A stretch of DNA of 64,000 bases from UBA2336 sp964404445 (GTDB lineage: Bacteria; Bacteroidota; Bacteroidia; Cytophagales; Cyclobacteriaceae). The notes beneath the pieces were generated by a model. The model was not told the origin of the DNA. It worked only from the letters and a program-made list of their open reading frames with translations, and did not search any database. The stretch spans positions 558,001 through 622,000 of the forward strand of contig CAYOJW010000001.1 of assembly GCA_964404445.1 (NCBI GenBank), written 5' to 3'. How positions within the stretch are numbered: position 1 is the stretch's first letter; every line of letters starts with the position of its first letter. The position numbers and the translations under genes are program-made. Positions 6,840 to 16,415 of the stretch are shown here, piece after piece.

Positions 6840-9800
6840 ATGATTTCTACGAAAATCCTAAAGGGAGTTTTTGCTGTTCTTTTAAGAAATGCGCAGGCAG
6901 TGTATAGCAGGTTAAAGATTACAATCCCTGCGATACCAGATGCGTTTTTGAGCAGGTTGGCCTGCATAGCTTTCATACTATGTGCATGGCTTTTTGCTTT
7001 TGAAAGTTTTTCGCAAACTACAGTAACCTATAATACATCGGGCGTTTTTACCGTACCGGCTGGGGTCACTTCTATTACCGTAGAGTGCTGGGGTGCAGGT
7101 GGCGGAGGCGGAAGGTCAGCTTCAAATAATGCTGGACGTGGTGGTGGTGGTGGTGGTGCATATGCGCGTAGTATCATTCCGGTGGCTTTTGGCGGCACGT
7201 ATGATGTTACTGTTGGCAGCGGTGGTACCGGAGGGAATTTAAACGCATCACAAAATAGTGGTGGGTCTTCCATCTTCGGCAATAACCTTGTTCTTGCTGT
7301 TGGAGGGGGCGGAGTTGCCAATAATAGTAATACAGCAGGGGCTGGGGGTTTGGCTAGTGCGAGTATTGGAGACGTAACCCGGAACGGGGGCAATGGAGCA
7401 AATGGCAATGCTGGAAATTCTGGAGGCGGTGGCGGTGGAGCCGGGTCAAATCAAGCCGGGGGTAATGCATCGGGGACAACAGCAGGGACTGGTGGTTCTG
7501 ATTTTGGAGGAAATGGAGGAACCGGACAAACAGCTGGAAATTCTGCCGGACAAACTGGTGGCGACTATGGAGGAGGAGGAAGTGGAGGTAGAAGGCAAAC
7601 CACTACAGTTAATGGCGGTGCAGGCGCTTCTGGCCGTGTAGTCGTTACCTACACAATATCCGGGGGGTCACCAACCACATATTTTAGTAAGGCATCGGGT
7701 AACTGGAATACCAACGCAACATGGACAACATCGCCTACCCATACGGGCGCTAATGCGGGGCCTCCAGTTGCCGGAGATGTGGTGGTTATTGGCATGAATC
7801 ATAACGTAAGCACAAACAATAGCAATCGCGCTTGTCTGGATTTGGCTATTGTAGGGTCTGGGATTCTTACCATCAATCAGGACGGCAATACCGTTACTGT
7901 GTCTGGTAACCTCACGATGGATGGCACCAGTCAAATCCAGGGCAATAATGCCAACCGTATTGTTAATGTTGGCGGGAACTTCAACGTACCGGCAACAGCA
8001 ACAAACGCAAGAATTTCAGGACAGCAAATAAACATTACCGGAGCAACAACCGTTGAGGGAACTCTTACATTTAACAACGATACCGGGGTAAAAACTTTTA
8101 CAGGAAACGTAACAAATTCGGGCTCCTGGACATCAACGGCTATAACTACAGCCGGTAATCTTGTTTTTAACGGAAGCACAGATCAAACCCTTAGCGGTAC
8201 AGGAACTTTTGCTTTCGGAAGTATTCGTTTAAACAAGAATGGCTCTAACCTGCTGGTCAACCAAAATATTTCTGTAAGTCAAACGATCAGTTGGGCATCT
8301 AACGGTCTGTTAGTGGTAGGAGCCAATAGCAACATTACCCTTGGAACCGGTGGCTCTATTACTGCGCCTAACAATAACCGTTACATCCAATTGGATGGTA
8401 TATCCAGTGCAAACAGTACGTTAGTAAAAACCACCACTGCCGCTACCTCCGGTGCTACCAGTTGGGCAATAACCTTCCCGGTTGGTACAGCCACAGGCGG
8501 TTACACACCCGTTACTATTCCCACGATTACAACGGCTCCTGATAACAACAGTACACTGGCAGTTAAAATAATTCTTACCGGTGATGTAGCAGGCAAATCA
8601 AAAAGAACTTTCCAACTGACCGTGACGGGCAATAACAATGGAACTACTTTTTCAAATGCTGTTTTCAGTTACAATGATGGTATAGATATTTCTTCCGGAG
8701 ACTCAGAGGCAAATTATACCACCGCATGGAGAACAGAGTCTGGTTCATCGGCCACAGTTGCTTCAACAGTAAATACAGGAGCCAATACCTTTACCGTAAC
8801 CGGTGGAACAGCGGCAACGGCCACCCTTAATAACGGAACCTACCTTTATTACCTGGGCGCCCCACCGGTACAACGGATATGGTATTCTTATCAAACCGGT
8901 AATTTCAACGATTTCAATACATGGACTCTTGACCCTTCAGGAACCACATTCGACAATGGCCTTAACTTATTTCCGGACAATGGAGATGAAATTCATATTT
9001 TAAATGGATACACTGTAACAGCAAACCTGAACAACCGCACGTTAGTCGCAACAGAAATACAGGGAGGAGGTACGTTAGACATGGCCGCAACAACAGGCCA
9101 TAACTTGGGAACTATTACAGGCACGGGACTTTTGCGTATTCAGGGTACAACCCTTCCCACCGGAACCTATACCGATTTCGTGGCCACCACGGGTGGCATA
9201 ATTGAATACTATAATATCGGTGGTACACTTTCTACCACACAAACTACTTACAACAAACTCCGAATGACTAACAGTACAGGCACTAACATTACCTATACTT
9301 TAATCAGTGACATGATAGTGAACGGAACTTTTGAGTTGAGCACTACGGGAGTTGGTACGGTTACCTGGCAAATAAACAATAACGCAGATATACAACGTAG
9401 TATAACGCTTCGTGATGATTTAACGGTTGAATCTGGCGGACGTATAACAGTTGGCACCGGGAACGAAAACAGCACTACGCAGCACGCCCTTACCATGTAT
9501 GGTAACATTACTAACAATGGTATTATTAAATTCTACGATCCTACAGATACTGAATTGGATGAGAGTGGCTATGGTGTGACTGCCAATGCTGATAACCCCC
9601 CGGATCCTGACCTCCACAGAAATGAGTTACAGGGAAATGCCGTGGCAGTAACCTTTGCCGGAACGGCCAATAATACCGTAACCTGCAACAACATCACTGA
9701 TTTTTACCGGTTTGTTGTAAACAAAGGAACAACCCAGCAGGCTGTTCTTACGGTAAACTCTGCAAACACAAACTACTTCCGTTTGTTCGGGCCGGCCGAT

Positions 9801-12800
9801 CTTGCAACAACCGAATCAGGAAACTCCTGGGAATATGTTTCAGCTAATGCCCTTTCTCTTGTTGCGGGCACATTGGAATTGACAGGCAATATCAATATCC
9901 CGTTTATTAATGTAAACTACAACGCTACAACGGGGTACTTCCCCATACCCAGAAGTGCTGCGCTTTGGTTAAATGGCCCCAATGTTACGCTTCAGATATC
10001 TGATAATAATACCGGAGGCGCCAATAAAGACGGCAGGATATTGATTAGCGGATTGTTGCGCATTACTGCGGGCACATTAAACGATGGGTTTTCAAAAGGT
10101 CTTGGTTCGCAGGATGGGGGCTCTTACTGGCAGGAAGGAGGCACTGTAAATTGCTGGCAGTTTAGGCCCAGGGCTGGGAGTCCGGATATTTTTTCATACA
10201 ACCAAACCGGAGGTGTTTTAAATGTTGGTTATGGATACGCACTTGCGGGTGGCAAGATTGATACCTATGAACAACAGTACAGCCGGTTTGATTTAAGAAG
10301 CCCCAATTGTACTTTTCAAATGTCAGGTAATGCCGTACTGAATGTGGCAAAACCTACCTTTAATACAGGGGGCGGGGGGCTGTTCCGGTTAGGTTCCGAT
10401 CCGGGTAATTATAATGTTACCGGAGGAACGGTCAATCTTTACATGGGGCCTAAAAATGCCAATTCATATATAGGCTATATCGATACAACTGTTCCGCTTT
10501 ATAATTTTAATATTTATGAGGAAGCAGCTACCTCCGAAACGGCTCAACTTCAAACGAATAGTCTTATTGTGTTAAATGATCTTAGCATTAACACAGGCAA
10601 CAGCCCCTCATTCGTAACCAATAACCTGAATGTAACAGTAGGTGGGAACTTTACGATTCAAACAGCAACAACCTATACCCCGGGTACAGGCACTACAACC
10701 TTTAATGGTTCGGGCGCGCAAGCCTGGACACACAATGGAACCATTACTTCATTAGCCAATGTAATTGTGAATAAACCAACCGGTACACTCACCTTGGCAG
10801 GGAGCAATACTCTCCCCAACATTACCGGTGCAACTACAGGGCTTACACTCACATCGGGCACGTTGAATGATGGGGGTAAAACTATTACCGTTACCAGTGC
10901 ATTAACCAACAACGCCACGCATACATCAACCGGAACAGGGAGCATCACCTATAGTGGTACAAATGCCATTGGCGGCAACAATGGAACATTTGGCAACTTA
11001 ATCATCTCACAGGCTACTGGCAATGGTGTGGTTGTTACAGTAGCTACCAGTGGCAATCAAACCGTTACCGGTAATTTAACGCTTACTAATACGGGCGGTA
11101 ATGCTAACAGCGGTACATGCCTGAACATTGGTAATTATGCACTTACGGTTTTAGGTAACATAAATACCTCGGGAACAGGCTTGGGTGTAGTCAAAAGAAT
11201 TATAACCAGCGGTCTGCACAATGCAGGCGGGCTTACCCGCCAGGGTACTGCGGGAAATTTATTATTTCCGGTAGGAACAGGAACGTTATACACACCCAAC
11301 ACCATTAATGTTACAGCAACCACTCACGGCACCATTACCGTGCGGCCGGTAAGCAGTGAGCATCCGAATGCAACAACAGCTAACCAAAGCCTTCAGTATT
11401 ACTGGCGTGTAACCAGTTCGGGCTATGCAGGCATCACGGCTGTTCAGCATAACAACTATACCTATTCAACCGCAACCCGGTTAGGCACAACCGGAACATA
11501 TCGGGCAGCAAGGTTTGATCCATCTGATTTAACCTGGGCCACCAGCAATACTACTTTCAATGCCGCAGCAGTAACCGCCATTCCTAATTTTAATACTAAT
11601 ACCGGCTGGACAGGTGTTGCCGGAAGCCGATTAGATGGCGAATACACCTGTGGTTTCCAAACAGCGTATGGGGCGATAGTGCCGTATTACAGCAAGGGTA
11701 ATGGGGCATGGAATGCCGCTACGGGTGTATGGACAGATAACCCTGATCATACTACGGACAATATTTCCGGGCCACCATGCTCATACTGCCCGGTAATTAT
11801 AGGTAATGGAACCTCCATCAATCACACCATTACTATTGATGACAATAACAGGAGTGCAGGCACATTGTCGCTCAACGCAGGCTCAACGCTGAATTGCAGC
11901 ACGTTTACAGGACTTAATCTGGGTACAAATACTACCGGTACAGGAACATTACGGGTGGCTTCCAATCAATTTCCTTCCGGAGATTTTCTCAATTTCCTGG
12001 GAACATCAGGTGGTACGGTAGAGTGGTATGGAGCAACGAAAACTATTCCGGCTACTTATACCGGTCCTTCGGGAGCATTAAACTTAAATACTTACCACAA
12101 CCTGATTTTGAATCCCGATGGCGGGGCAACCATTACGCTTCCGGCATCCGATCTCGCCATCTACAATAACCTGGAGCAAGGCAGCACGGCCGGGTTTACC
12201 GGCACGGTGCTCACTAATGGCTCCAGAACCATTGCCGTTACCGGTAACTTCGCTATTACGCGGGGTACATTTAATTTCGCTCATATACCGGACAACAATG
12301 CTGCTACCACACTAACGGTTACAGGCAGTATTGTCAACAATGGAACATTCAGCACGGTTGCCACTACAGCCAATAATCAAAGGAACACGCACAGTATTAT
12401 GGTTTCGGGAGGGATAACCAACAATAACATTATGGACTTCCGCAGCTATAATAGCGGGACCCGATATAATGTGGCCAACATCACCTTTACCGGAACTAAC
12501 AATGTGAGTTTTGATGGAGCAGGCACAGGGGGCACAACACTTAATCTTCTCACCGTAAACAAAGGTACATCGCAAACACCAACGGTTACTTTCAGCACAG
12601 GTGGAACCGTAAATACAACGGCTGTTGCCGGAGGCTGGCTTACGTTAACAAATGGCGCGTTCGATTTTGCCAACACAGGCACGGTTAGCTCCGATTTATC
12701 AACCAATGCTTATGCTATTCCTTCAACTGCCAGGCTAAGAGTGAGCGGTTCTACTGTAACCGTGAATACAACAAGCGGAGATGCCGATGCTAATGATTTG

Positions 12801-15800
12801 TTTTTGAATGGTGCCCTGGATGTTGCAGGTGGAGCGGTAAACGTGGGGAACGCAACAGTAAACGGCAATAATGTAGATATAGAATATGCTGCTGCCGGAA
12901 CACCCACAATAAATATTTCAGGAGGTACCTTATGGGTGAAGAGTTCTATACGAAGATCAACTTCAACTATTACAGGAGCATTGGCATATACTCAAACCGG
13001 AGGAACAGTTACTATAGGCGGCATAAGTTCTACGGAGAACAATACCCGTGGTGTTTTTGAAATAGATAACAACACCGGAAGTAATTTTACCTTAACCGGA
13101 GGCAACCTGAACATACAGCGCCAAACCGGTGGAGCAGGCTTTGCCGATGTGTATATCAACCCGGTTGCCAGCAATGTATCGGCAACCAGCACCATTACAG
13201 TTGGCTTAACTACAGCCACTACGCAAAACAATTTGCGGGTAAACATTGTGCCAACCATTGGCAACTTTACTGTAGTCGGAGGAACCAATGCTCAAACAGT
13301 AATGCTTTATAATAACCTTGCAGTGGGCGGTAATTTAACCATTACATCGCCTTCGGTATTGAATGCCACCCCAATAGACCCGGATGCCAACGTTACCATT
13401 GGTGGGGATTTTATTGCCACAGGTACTGCCGTTTACACCGGGGGCACAAACACCACTACATTTAATGGAGCAGGCGCACAGTCGGCCGTGCTTACCAACA
13501 CCACTAACTTTTATAATGTAACCGTTAATAAACCTTCGGGTACAATAACCGTATCAGGCACGGCACCCGCAGCCCCCGGCCTCAACAACTTGAGTGTATT
13601 ATCTGGAACGTTAGAGGTTGGCAATGCCGGGAATCCTTTAAGCAGTACCCTGAAAGTAAACCGCGACATTACTATTAATGGTTCGCAAACGGGAACGCAG
13701 GCTGTTGAGGTTTACTCCACTACAGGCATATCAAACACCATTACCAGTCCGGGAGGGACAGGATCGTTTACGAACCTCACATTGGGTGGCAACGATGCCG
13801 CAGCAAGAACCGTAAATGTATCCGGTAACCTCGGTATTAATGGGGCACTTACATTCAATGCCAACCGGTACCTGATGATCGGTTCATCTGCGCTTACCTT
13901 TGGGGCTTCAGCTACTGTAAGCGGGGCAGGAACAACAGCCTTTGTACGGACCAACGGTGTTTCGAATGATCAGGGTGTAATTAAAAACTGGGCAAGTAAT
14001 GGCACTTTCGTTTACCCGGTGGGAACGTCTTCTAATTATACCCCGGTGTCAGTTAGTCTGAACGTGTCGAATGCCGGAACATTAACAGTCGTTCCCGTGA
14101 ATAGCGCCCATGTTACCTACAATCAAAACAGTGCCGAACGAATATTGAATTATTACTGGAGCGTGAAGCGCAGCAGTTCATTAAATGCAACCGCTTCGGG
14201 CAATCCGTATTTAACATTTTCATACCCGGCATCCATGCTTTCCGGTTCGGGCGGTACGTTAGTGGCCGCTTACCTCAATCCTGATCCCATAGCTCCCGCA
14301 CAATTAGGATGGGCATGGTCTCCGGCCAACGGAGGTTCAGCTACTACTACCCAGATGATATTTAACAGTACACCGGCAACTAATTTCCCGTTAGCCGGAT
14401 CATATTACGATTACTCGGTGGGAACGGAGGAAACGCTGCCTAACCCCATTGAACCACTTTACAGCAGGTTGGCCAATGCTAATGTTGCCAACCAAGGCGT
14501 AGGCGGTGACTGGACAACCAATGGCAGTTGGACTACACAAGCGGATGGTTTAGGCGCGGCCTACACATCTGCCTTTAGCGGCCCTCGTGGGGTACCATTA
14601 GTAATTTTACCGGGTGCCCGTATTAACATGGATGTTAACGGACGAACAGCATACCGCACAACCATTGACGGACTTTTGTACATCGGCACTTCAGGGGGCA
14701 CACCAACTACGGGTCATAACTTAGGTGGAATTGAAGGAACCGGAACTCTCCGGTCGTCAACCAACACATTCCCGGCCGGTGATTATACCGCATTTGTTTC
14801 TTTGGCAGGCGGAACCATTGAATATGTAGGCCCGATGACGATGAACAACCGGAACACCTATAATCATTTGAGCATTATCGGTACGGGTACAGTTACCATG
14901 ACGGCCACTAACTTAGTCTTAAATGGAAACGTTAACATTGCTTCCGGGGCAACATTAGGTAACGCTGCCAATAATGCAAACATGACATTGGCCGGTAACT
15001 GGATTAACAACGGAACATTTGTTCCGGGCACAGGCACGGTGATATTCAATAGTTCTGCACCGCAATCGATAACCGGTGCAACAACTTTTAATGGTATTAC
15101 GGTAAATAAGGCATCGGGTAATCTGGTGTTGGCAAGCCCTACTACAATGAATGGAGCCTTAACACTCACATCAGGTCATATCATTTCCACAGTTGCAAAC
15201 ATGCTCACATTGAATGCTTCGGCCACTTCAACCGGAGCATCTGCAAACAGCTTTGTAGCGGGGCCTATGCGTAAGAATATTAATTTAGGCGCATCTTTCA
15301 CTTTCCCGTTAGGCAGTATTTCAGCAGGTTATTTCCGCCCGGCATCCATTAGCAACACCAGCGCTGCCGACACATGGACTACCGAGTACATAGGGAACAA
15401 CCCCAGCGATCAGGGTTATAATCACACTGCGCTCAACCTTGCTAACATTGCCAAAGTTAGCCGTTTTGAATACTGGAACATAGCAAGGGTAGGCGCGGCA
15501 AACGCTAATGTAACGCTAACCTATAATACCGGGAGCTACAACCCTCCTGACATCGGCAACGTACCTAACCTGCGTATTGCCCGCTGGAACGGAACGTTAT
15601 GGGATTTACCTCCCGGAGGAGGAGGCTTTTCGCAGTCGGGCGATAACATTACCGGCACGGTAACAGTAACCAATGTTACTTCTTTCAGTCCGTTTACGCT
15701 TGCCTCATTGGATGCGGACTCACCGCTTCCGGTTGAGTTGGATAAATTTTGGGCACAGGTTGTGCAGGATGGCGTTGATCTTTTCTGGGAAACGGCATCG

Positions 15801-16289
15801 GAGGTGAATAATGATTATTTTACGGTTGAACGTTCGGCCACGGGCGAAGGGTTTACGGCCATAGGCCGGGTTAACGGGAAAGGCACAACCAACCAACGGA
15901 GCAGATATACCCTTAAAGACACAGATCCAATCTATGGCAGATCGTACTACCGGCTGCGCCAAACCGATTTTGACGGAACCTTTACGTTTTCAAAAATTAT
16001 TCCCGTTATATACGATGGTCCCTCTGTCGCGACCATGAGTGTGTATCCGAACCCTGTAAGCGGGGGTACGATTACAATAAAAATTGAAGGAATAGATGTC
16101 GAGTCGATGCCGGTAATCCTGTATGACCCGGTAGGGCGTGAGGTGGCTACCTTTGTGGTAGAACGCGATTCGCAGTCGAAAGCGCTTATCAAAACCATTA
16201 CGTTCGAGAAACCACTTGCCAACGGCCTGTATATTTTAAGAGCCGGACCGGCATCGTTCCTGGTAAAACGACTTGTGGTATCAAATTAA
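6840..16289 (+). CDS. Giant type IX-secreted surface protein with glycine-rich head and beta-solenoid-like repeats
   Basis: At 3149 residues this is the largest gene here. After a hydrophobic export segment (about 38-58) comes a Gly-rich domain (about 75-265, runs of 4-6 Gly), then some 2650 residues rich in Thr, Asn, Gly and Ser with short beta-helix-like turns (GGT, NGTF, GNLTI). A module starting with a Trp-rich GxW...TWT segment and a GDxVxIxxG turn appears near 280, 680, 1615 and 2540; a FPVGT..YTPV motif also recurs about four times. The end has the standard Bacteroidota cargo tail: LPVELDKFWA with a fibronectin-like unit, then a type A sorting domain from MSVYPNPVSGG to the C-terminal LVVSN. 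It should cross the outer membrane by T9SS and be cleaved by PorU. A TTG at 6948 would give a normal-length signal peptide, so the true start may be there. Adhesin or matrix role is inference. Confidence 0.9.
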   Translation: MISTKILKGVFAVLLRNAQAVYSRLKITIPAIPDAFLSRLACIAFILCAWLFAFESFSQTTVTYNTSGVFTVPAGVTSITVECWGAGGGGGRSASNNAGRGGGGGGAYARSIIPVAFGGTYDVTVGSGGTGGNLNASQNSGGSSIFGNNLVLAVGGGGVANNSNTAGAGGLASASIGDVTRNGGNGANGNAGNSGGGGGGAGSNQAGGNASGTTAGTGGSDFGGNGGTGQTAGNSAGQTGGDYGGGGSGGRRQTTTVNGGAGASGRVVVTYTISGGSPTTYFSKASGNWNTNATWTTSPTHTGANAGPPVAGDVVVIGMNHNVSTNNSNRACLDLAIVGSGILTINQDGNTVTVSGNLTMDGTSQIQGNNANRIVNVGGNFNVPATATNARISGQQINITGATTVEGTLTFNNDTGVKTFTGNVTNSGSWTSTAITTAGNLVFNGSTDQTLSGTGTFAFGSIRLNKNGSNLLVNQNISVSQTISWASNGLLVVGANSNITLGTGGSITAPNNNRYIQLDGISSANSTLVKTTTAATSGATSWAITFPVGTATGGYTPVTIPTITTAPDNNSTLAVKIILTGDVAGKSKRTFQLTVTGNNNGTTFSNAVFSYNDGIDISSGDSEANYTTAWRTESGSSATVASTVNTGANTFTVTGGTAATATLNNGTYLYYLGAPPVQRIWYSYQTGNFNDFNTWTLDPSGTTFDNGLNLFPDNGDEIHILNGYTVTANLNNRTLVATEIQGGGTLDMAATTGHNLGTITGTGLLRIQGTTLPTGTYTDFVATTGGIIEYYNIGGTLSTTQTTYNKLRMTNSTGTNITYTLISDMIVNGTFELSTTGVGTVTWQINNNADIQRSITLRDDLTVESGGRITVGTGNENSTTQHALTMYGNITNNGIIKFYDPTDTELDESGYGVTANADNPPDPDLHRNELQGNAVAVTFAGTANNTVTCNNITDFYRFVVNKGTTQQAVLTVNSANTNYFRLFGPADLATTESGNSWEYVSANALSLVAGTLELTGNINIPFINVNYNATTGYFPIPRSAALWLNGPNVTLQISDNNTGGANKDGRILISGLLRITAGTLNDGFSKGLGSQDGGSYWQEGGTVNCWQFRPRAGSPDIFSYNQTGGVLNVGYGYALAGGKIDTYEQQYSRFDLRSPNCTFQMSGNAVLNVAKPTFNTGGGGLFRLGSDPGNYNVTGGTVNLYMGPKNANSYIGYIDTTVPLYNFNIYEEAATSETAQLQTNSLIVLNDLSINTGNSPSFVTNNLNVTVGGNFTIQTATTYTPGTGTTTFNGSGAQAWTHNGTITSLANVIVNKPTGTLTLAGSNTLPNITGATTGLTLTSGTLNDGGKTITVTSALTNNATHTSTGTGSITYSGTNAIGGNNGTFGNLIISQATGNGVVVTVATSGNQTVTGNLTLTNTGGNANSGTCLNIGNYALTVLGNINTSGTGLGVVKRIITSGLHNAGGLTRQGTAGNLLFPVGTGTLYTPNTINVTATTHGTITVRPVSSEHPNATTANQSLQYYWRVTSSGYAGITAVQHNNYTYSTATRLGTTGTYRAARFDPSDLTWATSNTTFNAAAVTAIPNFNTNTGWTGVAGSRLDGEYTCGFQTAYGAIVPYYSKGNGAWNAATGVWTDNPDHTTDNISGPPCSYCPVIIGNGTSINHTITIDDNNRSAGTLSLNAGSTLNCSTFTGLNLGTNTTGTGTLRVASNQFPSGDFLNFLGTSGGTVEWYGATKTIPATYTGPSGALNLNTYHNLILNPDGGATITLPASDLAIYNNLEQGSTAGFTGTVLTNGSRTIAVTGNFAITRGTFNFAHIPDNNAATTLTVTGSIVNNGTFSTVATTANNQRNTHSIMVSGGITNNNIMDFRSYNSGTRYNVANITFTGTNNVSFDGAGTGGTTLNLLTVNKGTSQTPTVTFSTGGTVNTTAVAGGWLTLTNGAFDFANTGTVSSDLSTNAYAIPSTARLRVSGSTVTVNTTSGDADANDLFLNGALDVAGGAVNVGNATVNGNNVDIEYAAAGTPTINISGGTLWVKSSIRRSTSTITGALAYTQTGGTVTIGGISSTENNTRGVFEIDNNTGSNFTLTGGNLNIQRQTGGAGFADVYINPVASNVSATSTITVGLTTATTQNNLRVNIVPTIGNFTVVGGTNAQTVMLYNNLAVGGNLTITSPSVLNATPIDPDANVTIGGDFIATGTAVYTGGTNTTTFNGAGAQSAVLTNTTNFYNVTVNKPSGTITVSGTAPAAPGLNNLSVLSGTLEVGNAGNPLSSTLKVNRDITINGSQTGTQAVEVYSTTGISNTITSPGGTGSFTNLTLGGNDAAARTVNVSGNLGINGALTFNANRYLMIGSSALTFGASATVSGAGTTAFVRTNGVSNDQGVIKNWASNGTFVYPVGTSSNYTPVSVSLNVSNAGTLTVVPVNSAHVTYNQNSAERILNYYWSVKRSSSLNATASGNPYLTFSYPASMLSGSGGTLVAAYLNPDPIAPAQLGWAWSPANGGSATTTQMIFNSTPATNFPLAGSYYDYSVGTEETLPNPIEPLYSRLANANVANQGVGGDWTTNGSWTTQADGLGAAYTSAFSGPRGVPLVILPGARINMDVNGRTAYRTTIDGLLYIGTSGGTPTTGHNLGGIEGTGTLRSSTNTFPAGDYTAFVSLAGGTIEYVGPMTMNNRNTYNHLSIIGTGTVTMTATNLVLNGNVNIASGATLGNAANNANMTLAGNWINNGTFVPGTGTVIFNSSAPQSITGATTFNGITVNKASGNLVLASPTTMNGALTLTSGHIISTVANMLTLNASATSTGASANSFVAGPMRKNINLGASFTFPLGSISAGYFRPASISNTSAADTWTTEYIGNNPSDQGYNHTALNLANIAKVSRFEYWNIARVGAANANVTLTYNTGSYNPPDIGNVPNLRIARWNGTLWDLPPGGGGFSQSGDNITGTVTVTNVTSFSPFTLASLDADSPLPVELDKFWAQVVQDGVDLFWETASEVNNDYFTVERSATGEGFTAIGRVNGKGTTNQRSRYTLKDTDPIYGRSYYRLRQTDFDGTFTFSKIIPVIYDGPSVATMSVYPNPVSGGTITIKIEGIDVESMPVILYDPVGREVATFVVERDSQSKALIKTITFEKPLANGLYILRAGPASFLVKRLVVSN

Positions 16290-16383
16290 GGGGGAGTCGG
16301 CAACGGCTAATTAGCTCATAGCCACTGCCGAATCCTCTTTTTTGACTATACTTGCAAGCCAGTCCGCACGGATTGGCTTTTTT
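16290..16383 (+). terminator. Tandem terminators after the giant gene
   Basis: An outer hairpin joins the GAGTCGGCA region (about 16294) to TGCCGAATCCTC (about 16326), with inner GGCTA/TAGCC, and ends in TTTTTT. A second perfect one follows: AAGCCAGTCCG (16356-16366) against CGGATTGGCTT (16369-16379, one G-T pair) and a T-run. Two in a row would isolate the giant gene from the downstream operon. Confidence 0.8.
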
Positions 16384-16415
16384 CATGCCGGGATAAGCCC
16401 GGTGTTTGGTAAACA

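Noticed and set aside
7138..7158. GTG repeat as an on/off phase-variation switch
   Set aside because: Units are three bases, so changes keep the reading frame; only length variation is possible.
7028..15169. Many open frames on the minus strand opposite the giant gene
   Set aside because: They have Pro/Val/Ala-rich compositions expected from reading the Thr/Gly/Asn codons backwards, no families, and no starts or promoters.
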